Below, piece by piece: positions 18,458-27,791 of a stretch of 64,000 nucleotides of DNA. The translations under genes were made by a program, and so were the position numbers. Position 1 is the stretch's first letter, and the number at the start of each line of letters is the position of its first letter. Below the pieces are notes generated by a model, which worked only from the letters and a program-made list of their open reading frames with translations, was not told where the DNA came from and made no database searches. The stretch is taken from positions 2,108,001 through 2,172,000 of the forward strand of contig OZ242367.1 in assembly GCA_965209015.1 (NCBI GenBank), written 5' to 3'. The DNA is from Bin80 sp965209015. GTDB lineage: Bacteria > Bacteroidota > Rhodothermia > Rhodothermales > Bin80.

Positions 18458-18722
18458 TCTCTACCGAATACGTTTTTCATTAAGAAGTTAAAATAGTATG
18501 GATGGTCAAAGAGTACTGATTTGTATTGGTATTCTTGCCACGGTGCTAAATAGTCCACGAACTACTCGGTACCCCCTGAATAAGTTTCAGTGGCATCAAT
18601 AAATTTCGGAGCTTGTTGAACACCGACCCAGGGATCGTCTACTCCCCGATTGGCATACGGTGTACGATACTCTTTCCCTACGTATGGATGAATAAAATCG
18701 TCTTCACATGCCAATTCATCAT
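18454..18722 (-). pseudogene. Unknown protein interrupted by an in-frame amber codon
   Basis: One minus-strand frame stays open for about 89 codons except for a single TAG at 18562-18564. Before the stop it reads IHPYVGKEYRTPYANRGVDD then PWVGVQQAPKFIDATE; after it FVDYLAPWQEYQYKSVLFDH then PYYFNFLMKNVFGRE. Composition on both sides is protein-like. The upstream end overlaps the DUF2335-like remnant's stop and has no clear start codon. Family not recognised. Confidence 0.45.
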
Positions 18723-18967
18723 GCAGTCAGCCCCATCATTCCTAAAGCGATCATGGTAGACACATTGATGCGGCGACGGGCGACTTTATGCTCTTCTTCA
18801 GCCAACTCGAGAGATTTCTTGGCCATTTTCAAGATTCGGTTCGCCGCAGTCGGCTCCACTTCATTATGCTTCCGAAATTTTTCTGATGGTGGAAGAGGCG
18901 CACTGTAAGATGATGATATACGAACCAGACTTGACGATATAGTACTGCGGATTAGATGTGGTGGTAC
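18719..18967 (-). pseudogene. DUF2335-like membrane protein remnant
   Basis: The minus-strand frame from about 18967 to the TGA at 18719-18721 reads APLPPPSEKFRKHNEVEPTA, then ANRILKMAKKSLELAEEEHK, then a short hydrophobic end. This matches the DUF2335 pattern (proline run, then a Tyr/His-x-x-Ile/Val-x-Pro-Gly-type turn, then R-hydrophobic-L-x-M with a charged helix), as in the intact protein at 30461-30823. There is no start codon in frame, and the protein stops inside the first membrane span, so it is truncated at both ends. Confidence 0.5.
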
Positions 18968-19385
18968 TCACGGTGGACCAAATGCTACGAATGGTCCAGT
19001 AAACCGGCCATCCGAGACTCGCATACAGAATTTGAGCATCCCGAACCACAGATGCCGTGGGAGAAGTGTGTGAAATCTACACGGATCGTGGACGAAATTC
19101 ATCAAACAGAGACCTCCAAAGCATCGGTTGACTCCACAAAACACCGAACCCTAGCCGCCGATTCGCGTAGTCCGACTAGATTGAACCAGTTTAAGCCGCA
19201 ATTCAGCGGGGACAACAAGAGAAAATAAAGAATCTTGAAAGAGTCTCTTAATATAATATTGGTTCAGATGAGTTCAGGGTATCATCAACGGTAGTTATTT
19301 CGGTGAGATTTTGATGGAACTCATTAAGCTGGTATATGTATCTCGGTGATTCGGTTGAGCATCCACGGCAATACTCAGGTTTTCA
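18968..19385. other. Gene-free stretch before the DUF2461 gene
   Basis: No gene can be supported. A plus-strand open frame (18956-19228) is hydrophilic and motif-free. The region must contain the promoter for the plus-strand genes starting at 19386, but I see no clear box. Confidence 0.4.
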
Positions 19386-20063
19386 ATGATTCCTTCAGCA
19401 TTATTTGATTTTTTCCGCGAACTCAGTGCCAATAATAATCGTGAATGGTTCAACAATCATCGTTCTCGCTACGAAGAGGACGTTAAAACTCCATTGCTCA
19501 GGTTTATTGCCCAATTCGCCCATCCACTATATTCCATTAGCCCTCACTTCATGGCTATTCCAAAAGTTGGAGGCTCTCTATTCCGTATCTATCGTGATGT
19601 GCGCTTTTCTAAAGACAAACGACCTTACAAAGAAGCGGCGGGTGTGCACTTTCGACATAAGGCGGGGAAAGATGCACATGCACCTGGATTTTATCTCCAT
19701 TTAGGACCGGACGAAGTATTCGCTGCAATAGGAATCTGGGGGGCCGCTAGTAAGGAATTACTCCTGATCCGGCAGCAGATTGTGAAAGATCCAGATGAAT
19801 GGGTCGGTATCACTCAAAACCCCACCTTTTTAGAGGTGTTCTCAGAGGGATATGAACACCAGAAACTAAAACGGGCACCAAAGGGATTTGACCCAAACCA
19901 TCCTCTGATTGAGGATCTGAGGAGTAAGCATTTTGTCGCTGTATGCCCATTGTCTGAGGGAAGTGTAATATCACCAGATTTTTCTGATCATCTTGCACAG
20001 ATCTATGGTCACGGGGCAAAGTACATGGAGTATCTTACCCGTACACTTGGACATCCTTGGTAA
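19386..20063 (+). CDS. DUF2461 domain-containing protein
   Basis: The 225-residue cytoplasmic protein matches the DUF2461/TIGR02453 family end to end. It has FFRELSANNNREWFNNHRSR near the N-terminus, then SLFRIYRDVRFSKDKRPYKE and FYLHLGPDEVFAAIGIW. Function of the family is unknown; the conserved Arg-Asp-x-Arg-Phe-Ser-x-Asp-Lys motif suggests an enzymatic or binding site. Length is typical. It is followed 18 bp later by a VOC-family gene on the same strand, probably the same transcript. Confidence 0.85.
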   Translation: MIPSALFDFFRELSANNNREWFNNHRSRYEEDVKTPLLRFIAQFAHPLYSISPHFMAIPKVGGSLFRIYRDVRFSKDKRPYKEAAGVHFRHKAGKDAHAPGFYLHLGPDEVFAAIGIWGAASKELLLIRQQIVKDPDEWVGITQNPTFLEVFSEGYEHQKLKRAPKGFDPNHPLIEDLRSKHFVAVCPLSEGSVISPDFSDHLAQIYGHGAKYMEYLTRTLGHPW

Positions 20064-20081
20064 TCAATCATAAACCTTCCC

Positions 20082-20867
20082 ATGAATCCATTCCAAACTC
20101 ATGGTGCCATCAGTTGGCAGGAATACCTTGCTGCCGATGTACCTTCAGCGCTCAAATTTTATACTCAACTTCTTGGACTATCCACCACTGAGATGCCCAT
20201 GCCTGATGGAGCATACACATTGCTTCACAACAATTCAAAGCATCTCGCTGGCCTGATGGCATGCCCACCAGATACTCCACCCTGTTGGGTATACTACGTC
20301 ACTGTACAAGATATTCAACGACTACTTGACGATCATGAATTGAATCTGGTCGTCCCTGTTAATGACGCGATGGGGGTAGGAACTTTCGCAGGATTTCTGG
20401 ACTCTCAGGGAGCTTACCTCTCGGTCATTCAATACCATGCCCCAGACCAAGGAGACGTCAAATCAATTACAAGTTTTCAAGATACATCTGAGATACATGG
20501 TGCTTTTTCATGGTTTGAACTCCAAACCCATGACCCAATCGCCGCTGGAGATTGGTATAGCCATCTGTTCGGATGGTCCATCTCGGAGATGACAACACCA
20601 CTTGGAACCTACTTTGTGATTTCCGTGGACAATGTTAATATTGGCGGAATTATGGAGCCTATGGATCCGAATACAGCTCCCAACTGGAGTTGCATTATCA
20701 CGGTTGATGATGTTGATGCAGTTCAAGTAAAGGCCTCTGAATTAGGGGCAACCATTCTCGCACCGGCTTTTGACCTGGAGGGAGTCGGTCGCATCCTGTA
20801 CATACTTGATTCTGCCGGTGTGCCGATCAGTTTCGCCACTTGGCTCCCGCAATCGTCCGAGGCTTGA
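20082..20867 (+). CDS. Two-domain VOC (glyoxalase/bleomycin-resistance fold) protein
   Basis: The 261-residue protein contains two tandem VOC domains. Residues about 5-120 open with GAISWQEYLAADVPSALKFY and residues about 140-255 with GAFSWFELQTHDPIAAGDWY. Each has the beta-alpha-beta-beta-beta repeat and the LLGL / LFGW motif after the helix. Such proteins (often called hydroxylase-like or glyoxalase-like) bind a metal or small molecule, but the substrate cannot be read from sequence. It directly follows the DUF2461 gene. Confidence 0.85.
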   Translation: MNPFQTHGAISWQEYLAADVPSALKFYTQLLGLSTTEMPMPDGAYTLLHNNSKHLAGLMACPPDTPPCWVYYVTVQDIQRLLDDHELNLVVPVNDAMGVGTFAGFLDSQGAYLSVIQYHAPDQGDVKSITSFQDTSEIHGAFSWFELQTHDPIAAGDWYSHLFGWSISEMTTPLGTYFVISVDNVNIGGIMEPMDPNTAPNWSCIITVDDVDAVQVKASELGATILAPAFDLEGVGRILYILDSAGVPISFATWLPQSSEA

Positions 20868-21536
20868 AAGACAATGGTTTTATTCCAGAGCGCTAACCAT
20901 TCGCGTTTCAAATATAGATAACATGTAGCTGATGATCAGTTAATTGTTACTCCCACCTTGTGACGAATTTCGATGATCTTGGTTTTATTCTCGAGATAGC
21001 AATCTAAAACAATTTCGTCAATGGATTGGTGATGATTCCCCCTCTTAGAAAGAAAGATTCCACACATATACTCTGAGACCAATGCACTCTGAGAATAAGC
21101 GATCAATTGGGAGAGCATATAGCATGAGTTTGGAACCCACATAAGAGATCTACCGCAATATTCTTTTCAATGTAGCGCCAAGAAAATTTTCAAAGCGTTC
21201 ACTACTGAGGACGGGCCCAATAGTTGGTGTATCAGTCTGTCCAAAATGCCTGCCGAATTGAGGAGATGTACAACTTTAAATTTTGACTTAACACTAAAGC
21301 CCGTAAGGGTGATCAATTGATTGAATCCTGATACAGTTCGTGGTTATTCAAGCGATTGGACAAGGAATATATTGAAACAAGCTATATTCCGTTTGATTCG
21401 TTCAGATAATGCAATCGCATTATAAATCGAACTTACCTGGAAAGGAGACCAAACCTCCATTCCCCTCATGCCAGTTACTGTTGGGTTCAGAATTGCAGTT
21501 GATTGAGGGGAGCTTGGATGCTCAATACATCATGAA
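20868..21536. other. Intergenic region between VOC gene and lexA
   Basis: Both flanking genes point into this 670-bp gap. A 68-codon minus-strand frame at 20936-21142 (ends in DCYLENKTKIIEIRHKVG) has reasonable composition but no family, upstream signal or partner; it could be a small gene or a fragment. I see nothing else. Confidence 0.35.
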
Positions 21537-22208
21537 CTATACTTTCCCAGTGAACGGGGAATAATGTCTCGTTGAGATCTGGTACATCGGAGGTGCTTTG
21601 CGAATTCCGCGTTTATTTACATGCCCAATATATCTTCCCAGGATTTTAACTTCCTCAAAAATATCTGGCGAGATAATAACATCTTCGTATTCTGGGTTAG
21701 CAGGCTCGAGGCGTAGTCCTTGATGATCCATGAAGACTCTCTTGAGGGAAGTCTCACCATTATAAAGGATCGCTCCAATCCCTCCATCAGGAATATCATC
21801 GTCTACCAGAAGCACATAATCTCCATCATGAATTTCTGCCCCAATCATGGATTGCCCCCGAACACGGACTGCAAAGACGCGATCAATGTTAGGGAAAAGG
21901 GTATCCAGCGTGATGGTCCCTAAGTTGGCTTCAACTGCCTCTTGCAAGGTTCCGGCCGTGATCTCACCAAGAATAGGAATCCCAATTGAATATTGCTCAT
22001 TCTTGGATTTTAACTGAAATCCACCCTCTGCATTGATGAGGTATCCCTTCGTCTCGAGTGCCTTCAAATTTTGAGTGATACTGTTTGAGGACTTATAACC
22101 AAATTCTTCTATAAAGTCCTCGTATTTTGGCCAGCCCCAACCTTTCTCATCATACTTTACGATAAAATCCAATACAGCTTGCTGTTTTTTGGTCAATGGT
22201 CTTGGCAT
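21537..22208 (-). CDS. lexA: LexA repressor
   Basis: The 223-residue protein has an N-terminal winged-helix DNA-binding domain (residues 1-65, LTKKQQAVLDFIVKY and SSNSITQNLKALETKGYL). A C-terminal S24 self-cleavage domain follows. The scissile Ala85-Gly86 lies in GEITAGTLQEA, the catalytic Ser120 in GQSMIGAEI and the Lys156 in TSLKRV. All catalytic residues are present, so RecA-stimulated autocleavage should work. LexA represses the SOS genes, usually including its own. A small palindrome 29 bp upstream may be an autoregulatory site. It stands alone, convergent with the VOC gene. Confidence 0.92.
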   Translation of the reverse strand: MPRPLTKKQQAVLDFIVKYDEKGWGWPKYEDFIEEFGYKSSNSITQNLKALETKGYLINAEGGFQLKSKNEQYSIGIPILGEITAGTLQEAVEANLGTITLDTLFPNIDRVFAVRVRGQSMIGAEIHDGDYVLLVDDDIPDGGIGAILYNGETSLKRVFMDHQGLRLEPANPEYEDVIISPDIFEEVKILGRYIGHVNKRGIRKAPPMYQISTRHYSPFTGKV

Positions 22209-22236
22209 GGTAGTCAGGAATCAATATATATTTTAG

Positions 22237-22247
22237 ATGTAATACAT
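22237..22247. promoter_or_regulatory. Possible LexA autoregulatory palindrome
   Basis: ATGTA-A-TACAT is a perfect inverted repeat with a one-base centre, 29 bp upstream of the lexA start. It differs from the E. coli and Bacillus SOS boxes, but LexA sites vary widely between phyla. Confidence 0.3.
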
Positions 22248-22310
22248 TAACATAACCATTGTGTTCCATCGGAAAAATCTTGATCGAATCGTATCATATG
22301 TATGTTATTC

Positions 22311-22736
22311 CTAGGTAACTTCTGGATGGTGAAGAAACTGGTCTACTAAGATGGTATTCCCGTCCGGGTCAAGAAGTATAATACTGCCAGGTCCATGCGG
22401 ATTCTCCGTTTCCTCCACTTCTGAGATTAGTTGCAGTCCTTGATCTTTAAGATGTTTTTGGATTGCTCTCACATCCATGAATTGGTCAGTGTCCTGATTG
22501 TCCATCCGTTCCCCCTCTAAACTAGGTCTAGTTAAAAAGCCAGGGTTGAATGTAAGAATATTCCCTTCAAACATTCCCTCAAAAAGCCCAATAACCGTGA
22601 TCCCATTGATCATGATTAGGTGATTCTCACCTTTTTGAAGAACCTCAAAGCCTAACTTCTGATAGAATTCACCCGACACTTCAAGGTCCTTGACGGATAA
22701 GCTGATTGAAAAGGCCCCCAACTCAAGTTTGCTCAT
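22311..22736 (-). CDS. Single-domain VOC-family protein
   Basis: The 141-residue protein is one glyoxalase/bleomycin-resistance-type domain. FSISLSVKDLEVSGEFYQKL leads in and GFEVLQKGENHLIMINGITV follows. It ends with GPGSIILLDPDGNTILVDQF, where DPDGN is the usual last-strand motif with the metal-ligand Glu position replaced. Small proteins of this type are often annotated as glyoxalase or bleomycin-resistance proteins, but no substrate can be inferred. It lies about 100 bp upstream of lexA on the same strand. Confidence 0.85.
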   Translation of the reverse strand: MSKLELGAFSISLSVKDLEVSGEFYQKLGFEVLQKGENHLIMINGITVIGLFEGMFEGNILTFNPGFLTRPSLEGERMDNQDTDQFMDVRAIQKHLKDQGLQLISEVEETENPHGPGSIILLDPDGNTILVDQFLHHPEVT

Positions 22737-23376
22737 GATCTTATATGTGTATTAGAGTATGCAATGTGAAAAAGGATTTAACGCTCAGTGAATATATAAA
22801 GATTGAACCATATCGTCATATTACTGGATCAGTTATGAATGGTATAGTTTACGACTCTATTCCGCGAATGAATCTTCCTCAAATTATCTTCAATAAATTT
22901 GAAACCGGTTCTGCCATGAGTAACGTAGATAAAGGTCTACCCCCCGCAGAGGAGTAGAATTGCAACTCTGCATTTTCAAATATTTTGTTACCTCCATCAA
23001 CCGCTTTGATTCTGAATGATTGATCATCAAGAATGGGTAACAAGATAGATCAATCTATCATTTAGTGGTGTGTGAATAAGTGCTGACACATCCATCATAC
23101 CGTTTGTATTGTGATCGAAGGTGGACGGATTAGGATTATTCCAACTTTGCCGAAATAGTGTATCCTATATCCCCACTCCTTGTCATCACACTTCCTCCAC
23201 CACATCGAATTTGGAATGCCAATCATCCATGATCTCCAAATATGAAGGCAGTATCCAGAGATTTCGCTGAGACATGAGGTAGCAATCAACATATTTTCCC
23301 TGTACCCGTAGTTAAGAATGGTAAATATGCCTTTGGTACAAGTGGCTACAATTGGATGAACTCTGTCTATGGAAGG
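22737..23376. other. 640-bp gap with no supportable gene
   Basis: Short open frames (22745-22957 plus; 23095-23292 minus) are Trp/Ile/Cys-rich and motif-free. The promoter of the VOC gene must lie near its left edge. I see nothing else. Confidence 0.4.
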
Positions 23377-24471
23377 CTAAGCTCCGTTTATGTCTTCTGC
23401 GTCAAATAAATTAAGTTGGTTACTGGGATGCCGAATGAATCTATCAGTACGTAAAGGCTGTATCGGTTGATTCATTTTATGCTTCCTGCAGGTCATTTGA
23501 AATAGGGTGCGCAGAGTATCGGCCCACACTCCCTCCCCCCGCATGCGATGACCAAATCGAGGATCGTTAAGCTTTCCTGAACGAATATCCTTAATCCGTC
23601 GAATGACCCTATCCTTGCGCTCAGGGAAAGATCGATCTAACCACTCTTCAAAAAGCGGACCGACCGGTCCAGGGAGTCGGAGTAATATGTAGCCGGCGCG
23701 TATGGCTCCCCGATTTGCTGCGGCCTCAATGATTGCGGGAAGCTCTTCATCCGTCAATCCAGGAACCACCGGAGCGACCATGACACCGGTCGGGATCCCG
23801 GCTTCCGAGAGTTCCTTAATCGCATCTAATCGACGTGCAGGAATACTAGTTCGCGGCTCCATTGTACGTGCAATGCTATTGCGCAGAGTTGTGATCGAAA
23901 TCATGACATGTACGAGTCCAAGTTGTGCCATCGGAGCCAAGACGTCCAAATCCCTTGTTACAAGATGATTCTTGGTTATGATACCAACAGGGTTGCGATG
24001 ATCTAAAAGAATTTTCAGACAGCCACGAGTTAACTTTAATCGGCGCTCTATTGGCTGGTATGGATCCGTATTTCCAGAGAGTGAAATCACCTCTGGTTTC
24101 CAAGAGGGTTTTTGCAACTCTTTACCCAAAAGGTCTGGGGCATTGCGCTTGACCATGATCTTCGTCTCGAAATCAAGTCCAGCACTCCATCCCAGATATT
24201 CGTGGCTTGGTCGAGCATAACAATAAATGCACCCATGCTCACAACCCCGATATGGGTTGATTCCCCAGGTAAACCCAATATCTGGAGAATCATTGCTCAC
24301 TAGAATTGACCTTGAAGTATCTTCATAGAATTGGGTACAGGTTTGTCTTATTTCACCCGGTTCCAGAGCATCCAGATCCAGTTCAATATTTACAGGATCA
24401 AATCTGGTGGGAGGATTTGTTGCCGCAGCACGTCCTCGCGGAGCGGGTATAGGTACTTGTTGTATACTCAT
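23377..24471 (-). CDS. PA0069-family radical SAM protein (spore photolyase-like)
   Basis: The 364-residue enzyme starts with the PA0069-family signature PAPRGRAAATNPPTRFDP. It carries the radical-SAM cluster motif as CEHGCIYCYARPSHEYLG (Cys-x3-Cys-x2-Cys), then SLSGNTDPYQPIERRLKLTR and GIITKNHLV, all typical of the SPL-like branch. It should bind a 4Fe-4S cluster and cleave S-adenosylmethionine, but the substrate of the PA0069 group is unknown. Length is typical. It is divergent from the SRPBCC gene at 24541, with 69 bp between start codons for both promoters. Confidence 0.88.
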   Translation of the reverse strand: MSIQQVPIPAPRGRAAATNPPTRFDPVNIELDLDALEPGEIRQTCTQFYEDTSRSILVSNDSPDIGFTWGINPYRGCEHGCIYCYARPSHEYLGWSAGLDFETKIMVKRNAPDLLGKELQKPSWKPEVISLSGNTDPYQPIERRLKLTRGCLKILLDHRNPVGIITKNHLVTRDLDVLAPMAQLGLVHVMISITTLRNSIARTMEPRTSIPARRLDAIKELSEAGIPTGVMVAPVVPGLTDEELPAIIEAAANRGAIRAGYILLRLPGPVGPLFEEWLDRSFPERKDRVIRRIKDIRSGKLNDPRFGHRMRGEGVWADTLRTLFQMTCRKHKMNQPIQPLRTDRFIRHPSNQLNLFDAEDINGA

Positions 24472-24540
24472 CGTGTCAAGGTACGATTCAGTGCGTACAA
24501 ATATGAACCGAATTTGATCTACTATTTATTTTATGTCAGC

Positions 24541-25077
24541 ATGAAAAAATTTGTGTACACATCTTCTGCGCTACTCGTAGCGATCTTACTCACGCTTTTG
24601 ATCATGGGCATCTTCGTTAAGGAAGTACATTTTGCGGCAACGACTCGCGTCCATGCTCCTGTGACTGATTCATGGTGGACTTTTATGGATCCAAGTCGAC
24701 AAGAACCGTGGCAACAAGATTTGGAATCAATTGAGACCATTCAAGGACAGCCAATGGATCCTAGAGCATCCTTTCGCATGAAATTTGCAAATGGACCCGA
24801 TCGTCTGGAAACAATTACTCTTATTCTCCCAATGCAAGAATATCGTGCAAACATAGAAACCTCAAGTTATTCAGGTTACCGTTCTGTTACGTTTCAGGAA
24901 TTAGGTGATGGATCTCGCATTCAGCAGACCATGGTCATGCGCGGATCATCATTCATCAGCCGATCTCTCATGCCTGTGATTCGACCATTACTGCAGCGCG
25001 ATCAAATGACTGCTCTTGATCATCTTGCGGATCTGATTGAATTCTCTCCATCCGTTGCCCCAACGACCCATGAGTGA
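24541..25077 (+). CDS. Membrane-anchored SRPBCC-family protein
   Basis: From the ATG at 24541 the protein is 178 residues. It has a short N-terminus, one transmembrane segment (SSALLVAILLTLLIMGIFV) and a START/polyketide-cyclase-like SRPBCC domain (TTRVHAPVTDSWWTFMDPSR; ELGDGSRIQQTMVMRG). The open frame extends upstream, but that part overlaps the divergent gene and is not protein-like. The SRPBCC cavity binds lipids or other hydrophobic ligands. Its 3' end overlaps the next gene by 8 bp, indicating translational coupling with the LarA-like gene. Confidence 0.75.
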   Translation: MKKFVYTSSALLVAILLTLLIMGIFVKEVHFAATTRVHAPVTDSWWTFMDPSRQEPWQQDLESIETIQGQPMDPRASFRMKFANGPDRLETITLILPMQEYRANIETSSYSGYRSVTFQELGDGSRIQQTMVMRGSSFISRSLMPVIRPLLQRDQMTALDHLADLIEFSPSVAPTTHE

Positions 25078-26350
25078 GGATCCAAATCTCGTACAGTTGG
25101 ATTATGGTTCTGAGGGACTATCCCTTAATCTGAAGGGACTTAATGCTACGATACTCCGCCCGCATTACCTTGAGGGCTTGCCCGATGAGCGTGCTGCATT
25201 CATCAAATCCGTTCGCCGCCCTTATAATTCTCCACCCCTTCGTGAACTTATCACTTCTGGAGATAGACTTGCGGTTGTCATCCCAGATATTACTCGTGCA
25301 CTTCCGGGCGACCGACTCCTGCCGTGGTTTTTTGAAGAACTAGAAGGAGTCCCTAAGGAAAATGTTACCATCATTGTAGGGACTGGTACTCACCGGAGTA
25401 ATACTCATGAAGAGTTGGTTCAGATGGTTGGCCCAGAGATCTCCGCTAAGTACCGTATCGTGAACCATGATTCCCGAGATTCAGGTACCCTACTCTATGC
25501 AGGGCGTAGTCCCTACGGATATGATGTGTCCTATACTACTGAATACGTACAGGCGGATCGACGAATCCTCGTAGGATTCATTGAACCTCATTTTATGGCA
25601 GGGTTTAGCGGAGGATACAAGGCAGTTTTTCCCGGGATTGCTGATCTGAATGCCATTCAACTCTACCATGGGTTTACAAACATTGCTCATCCAAAGAGTA
25701 CATGGGGTGTTCTTGCGGGAAACCCGACCCAAAATCATGTTTGTGCAGCGGGAAGATTACTCCCCGTGGATTTTCTGGTGAATGTGACACTCAATACAGA
25801 CCGTCAGATCACTGGATACTTCTGTGGAGATGTTTCCTCTGCTCATGAAGCCGGATGTGCATTCTCAAAAAAGACAGCAATGGTCCGCGTTGAGAAAGAG
25901 TTCCCGATTGTTGTAACGACCAATAGTGGCTATCCTCTGGACCTCAATCTGTACCAAAGTGTCAAAGGGATGTCTGCCGCCCATTCTATCGTGACCAACA
26001 ATGGACTAATCATCACCGCAGCACGCTGCAATGATGGTTTCCCTGAACACGGAGCTTTCAAGAATCAAATTCTACGGTGGTCAAGTCCGAATGAGGCCTG
26101 GAAAGCGATCCGCCATCCAGATTTTTCTGAACCAGACCAATGGCAGACACAGAAACTGCTGCAGATCCTTCAAACTTGCCGTGTTAGTCTATTCAGTGAA
26201 TTGGATCCAGAGTTGGTTCGGCAAGCTCATCTAAGTCCCATTGATGATATTCGCAGTGCCATTAATAAAGAGTTAATCCAATTAGGTAACCCAAATACCC
26301 CTGTGGCCGTGGTACCCGAGGGACCGCTAACGATTCCGTATATTGGTTAA
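25070..26350 (+). CDS. LarA-like (nickel-pincer lactate racemase family, DUF2088) protein
   Basis: From the ATG at 25070 the protein is 426 residues and fits the LarA fold. It has DRLAVVIPDITRALPGDRLL, GTGTHRSNTHEELVQMVG, VNHDSRD, and EPHFMAGFSGGYKAVFPG, the family histidine/glycine-rich active-site region. LarA enzymes use a nickel-pincer nucleotide cofactor made by LarB, LarC and LarE, and none of these genes is in the window. It could racemise lactate or another 2-hydroxy acid; the family is broad. Its start overlaps the SRPBCC gene's end, and its stop overlaps the convergent SGNH gene by 4 bp. Confidence 0.82.
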   Translation: MSEDPNLVQLDYGSEGLSLNLKGLNATILRPHYLEGLPDERAAFIKSVRRPYNSPPLRELITSGDRLAVVIPDITRALPGDRLLPWFFEELEGVPKENVTIIVGTGTHRSNTHEELVQMVGPEISAKYRIVNHDSRDSGTLLYAGRSPYGYDVSYTTEYVQADRRILVGFIEPHFMAGFSGGYKAVFPGIADLNAIQLYHGFTNIAHPKSTWGVLAGNPTQNHVCAAGRLLPVDFLVNVTLNTDRQITGYFCGDVSSAHEAGCAFSKKTAMVRVEKEFPIVVTTNSGYPLDLNLYQSVKGMSAAHSIVTNNGLIITAARCNDGFPEHGAFKNQILRWSSPNEAWKAIRHPDFSEPDQWQTQKLLQILQTCRVSLFSELDPELVRQAHLSPIDDIRSAINKELIQLGNPNTPVAVVPEGPLTIPYIG

Positions 26351-27054
26351 AATCCAAGTGCAGCCCGTAGTTCTTTGAACAGAATATCAGCTACGAATTG
26401 ATTTCCGGCGGTATTGAGATGGACGCCATCCACAGTTAAGATCCCACTATAGGCCTTCTCTTTATTGTTCTGGGTTAGATAATCTTCAAAATGCTCGCGT
26501 AGATCACAGAGATGCACATCCTTTTCCTGTGCCACGCTTCGCGTGATCTGGGAGTATTTCTCAAGGTGAAGGTTCACCTCTGTATTACTTTGGAGGTCCT
26601 CACCAATTACGCTCGGAGTGCACAACATAACGGAAGATCCACGAGCTTCAATACGATCAACCAGGGTCGTCAATCCATTTTCAAACGTATCGGGATCCGT
26701 GCCGGTGATATATTCAAATTCAAAATGATGCCACACATCATTGACTCCAATGTAGATCACCACATGTGTTGGCTGATGGGTTAGGACGTCTTGCTCTAAC
26801 CGTGTCAAAAGGTCAGGAACCTTGTTTCCACTGACTCCAGCTCCCATGACTATTGCGTCAGGAAGAAATATCTTCAATGAATCAGTAACCAGAGTAACAT
26901 ATCCATCTGGATTTACGCCTGCCTCTGTGATAGAATCACCAAAAAAATGATATGGGGCTGTGCCTGAATGAGAGGTGCAGACATTAAGAAAAGAGGCAAA
27001 CTCAGCAATACGCAGCGCATGATAAGACAGCAAATAGTTTGGATAACGGGTCAC
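26347..27054 (-). CDS. SGNH/GDSL-family hydrolase
   Basis: The 235-residue protein contains the four SGNH blocks. FGDSITEAG carries the nucleophile Ser, GAGVSGNK the block II Gly, IGVNDVW the block III Asn and DGVHLN the block V His. It should be an esterase or acyl-hydrolase, possibly acting on lipids or carbohydrate acetyl groups. The first 35 residues are poorly conserved and could be a weak export signal, or the true start may be internal. It converges on the LarA-like gene with a 4-bp overlap of stops. Confidence 0.82.
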   Translation of the reverse strand: MTRYPNYLLSYHALRIAEFASFLNVCTSHSGTAPYHFFGDSITEAGVNPDGYVTLVTDSLKIFLPDAIVMGAGVSGNKVPDLLTRLEQDVLTHQPTHVVIYIGVNDVWHHFEFEYITGTDPDTFENGLTTLVDRIEARGSSVMLCTPSVIGEDLQSNTEVNLHLEKYSQITRSVAQEKDVHLCDLREHFEDYLTQNNKEKAYSGILTVDGVHLNTAGNQFVADILFKELRAALGF

Positions 27055-27791
27055 AGTTGTGCACAGGATAATAAGGCTCTACCGCGAATGTTGTGGTACC
27101 GGTCCAGCCTCTACGGAGGATATAGAATTGCGACACTAATGTATTCAAGACTCTGGGGCTCTACCGAAAATTTTTGATTTCTTGAATTTTGTCGTTAATT
27201 CGGACTGTTCTGGTATTTAAGTAATTACTCCAAATGTAAATGTATACGAGATTCCGTCAAAATATCGCTAACCCTCTCAGCAATATCGACGACCTCCTGT
27301 ACCCTATCTCTTGACACTGATTGTAGAATTTTATGTGTTTTGATGCAAGCAAACGCAACCTTATCCCAAATAAATTGTGATAGAACCTTTTAGTTCAGAT
27401 ACAAAATTAGTGGTTGATGTGTCATTCCCAAGTCTAGAAAGATTCTATCCTGCACAGATTCAACTTATCAATGTCAAAGACTGAAAGCAATCAGATGATC
27501 TCACCTTCTTAATCTGGAATCTATTACAGAGGCTGATCAGTTAGGTAATCTGGACGTCGATAGATACGATTTCAGAAAATTCCGTGTAAAATTAATCAAA
27601 AAAATCCAGCAGCACCGATAAGTGCCATTCCTATCATCACCCAACGCATAACACGAATTTCTGATTGACCAAGTGCGAAGAGCGGGAGACTGCTATGGTT
27701 TAGATAATTGGAGCGCTTAGTTCCTCTCTTGTTTATGGATCACCTCTAACTCTGAGACCATTCCGCATCCGATGGAAGAAACAATGCAGTA
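27055..27791. other. Gap with the tail of a decayed membrane-protein gene
   Basis: About 740 bp without an intact gene. The only coding-like feature is the fragment at 27596-27739 (separate entry). Upstream sequence of the SGNH gene must hold its promoter. Confidence 0.4.
27596..27739 (-). pseudogene. C-terminal membrane-segment fragment
   Basis: A minus-strand frame open from a stop at 27740 to a TGA at 27596 reads KRSNYLNHSSLPLFALGQSE, then IRVMRWVMIGMALIGAAGFF. This is a convincing transmembrane C-terminus with no start codon. It is probably the tail of a lost membrane protein. The match between 27671-27683 and an ISL3 end (13 bp) is probably coincidental. Confidence 0.3.

Noticed and set aside
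27671..27683. 13-bp match to the ISL3 right end
   Set aside because: It lies inside a protein-like minus-strand frame and has no further IS homology on either side, so it is probably chance.
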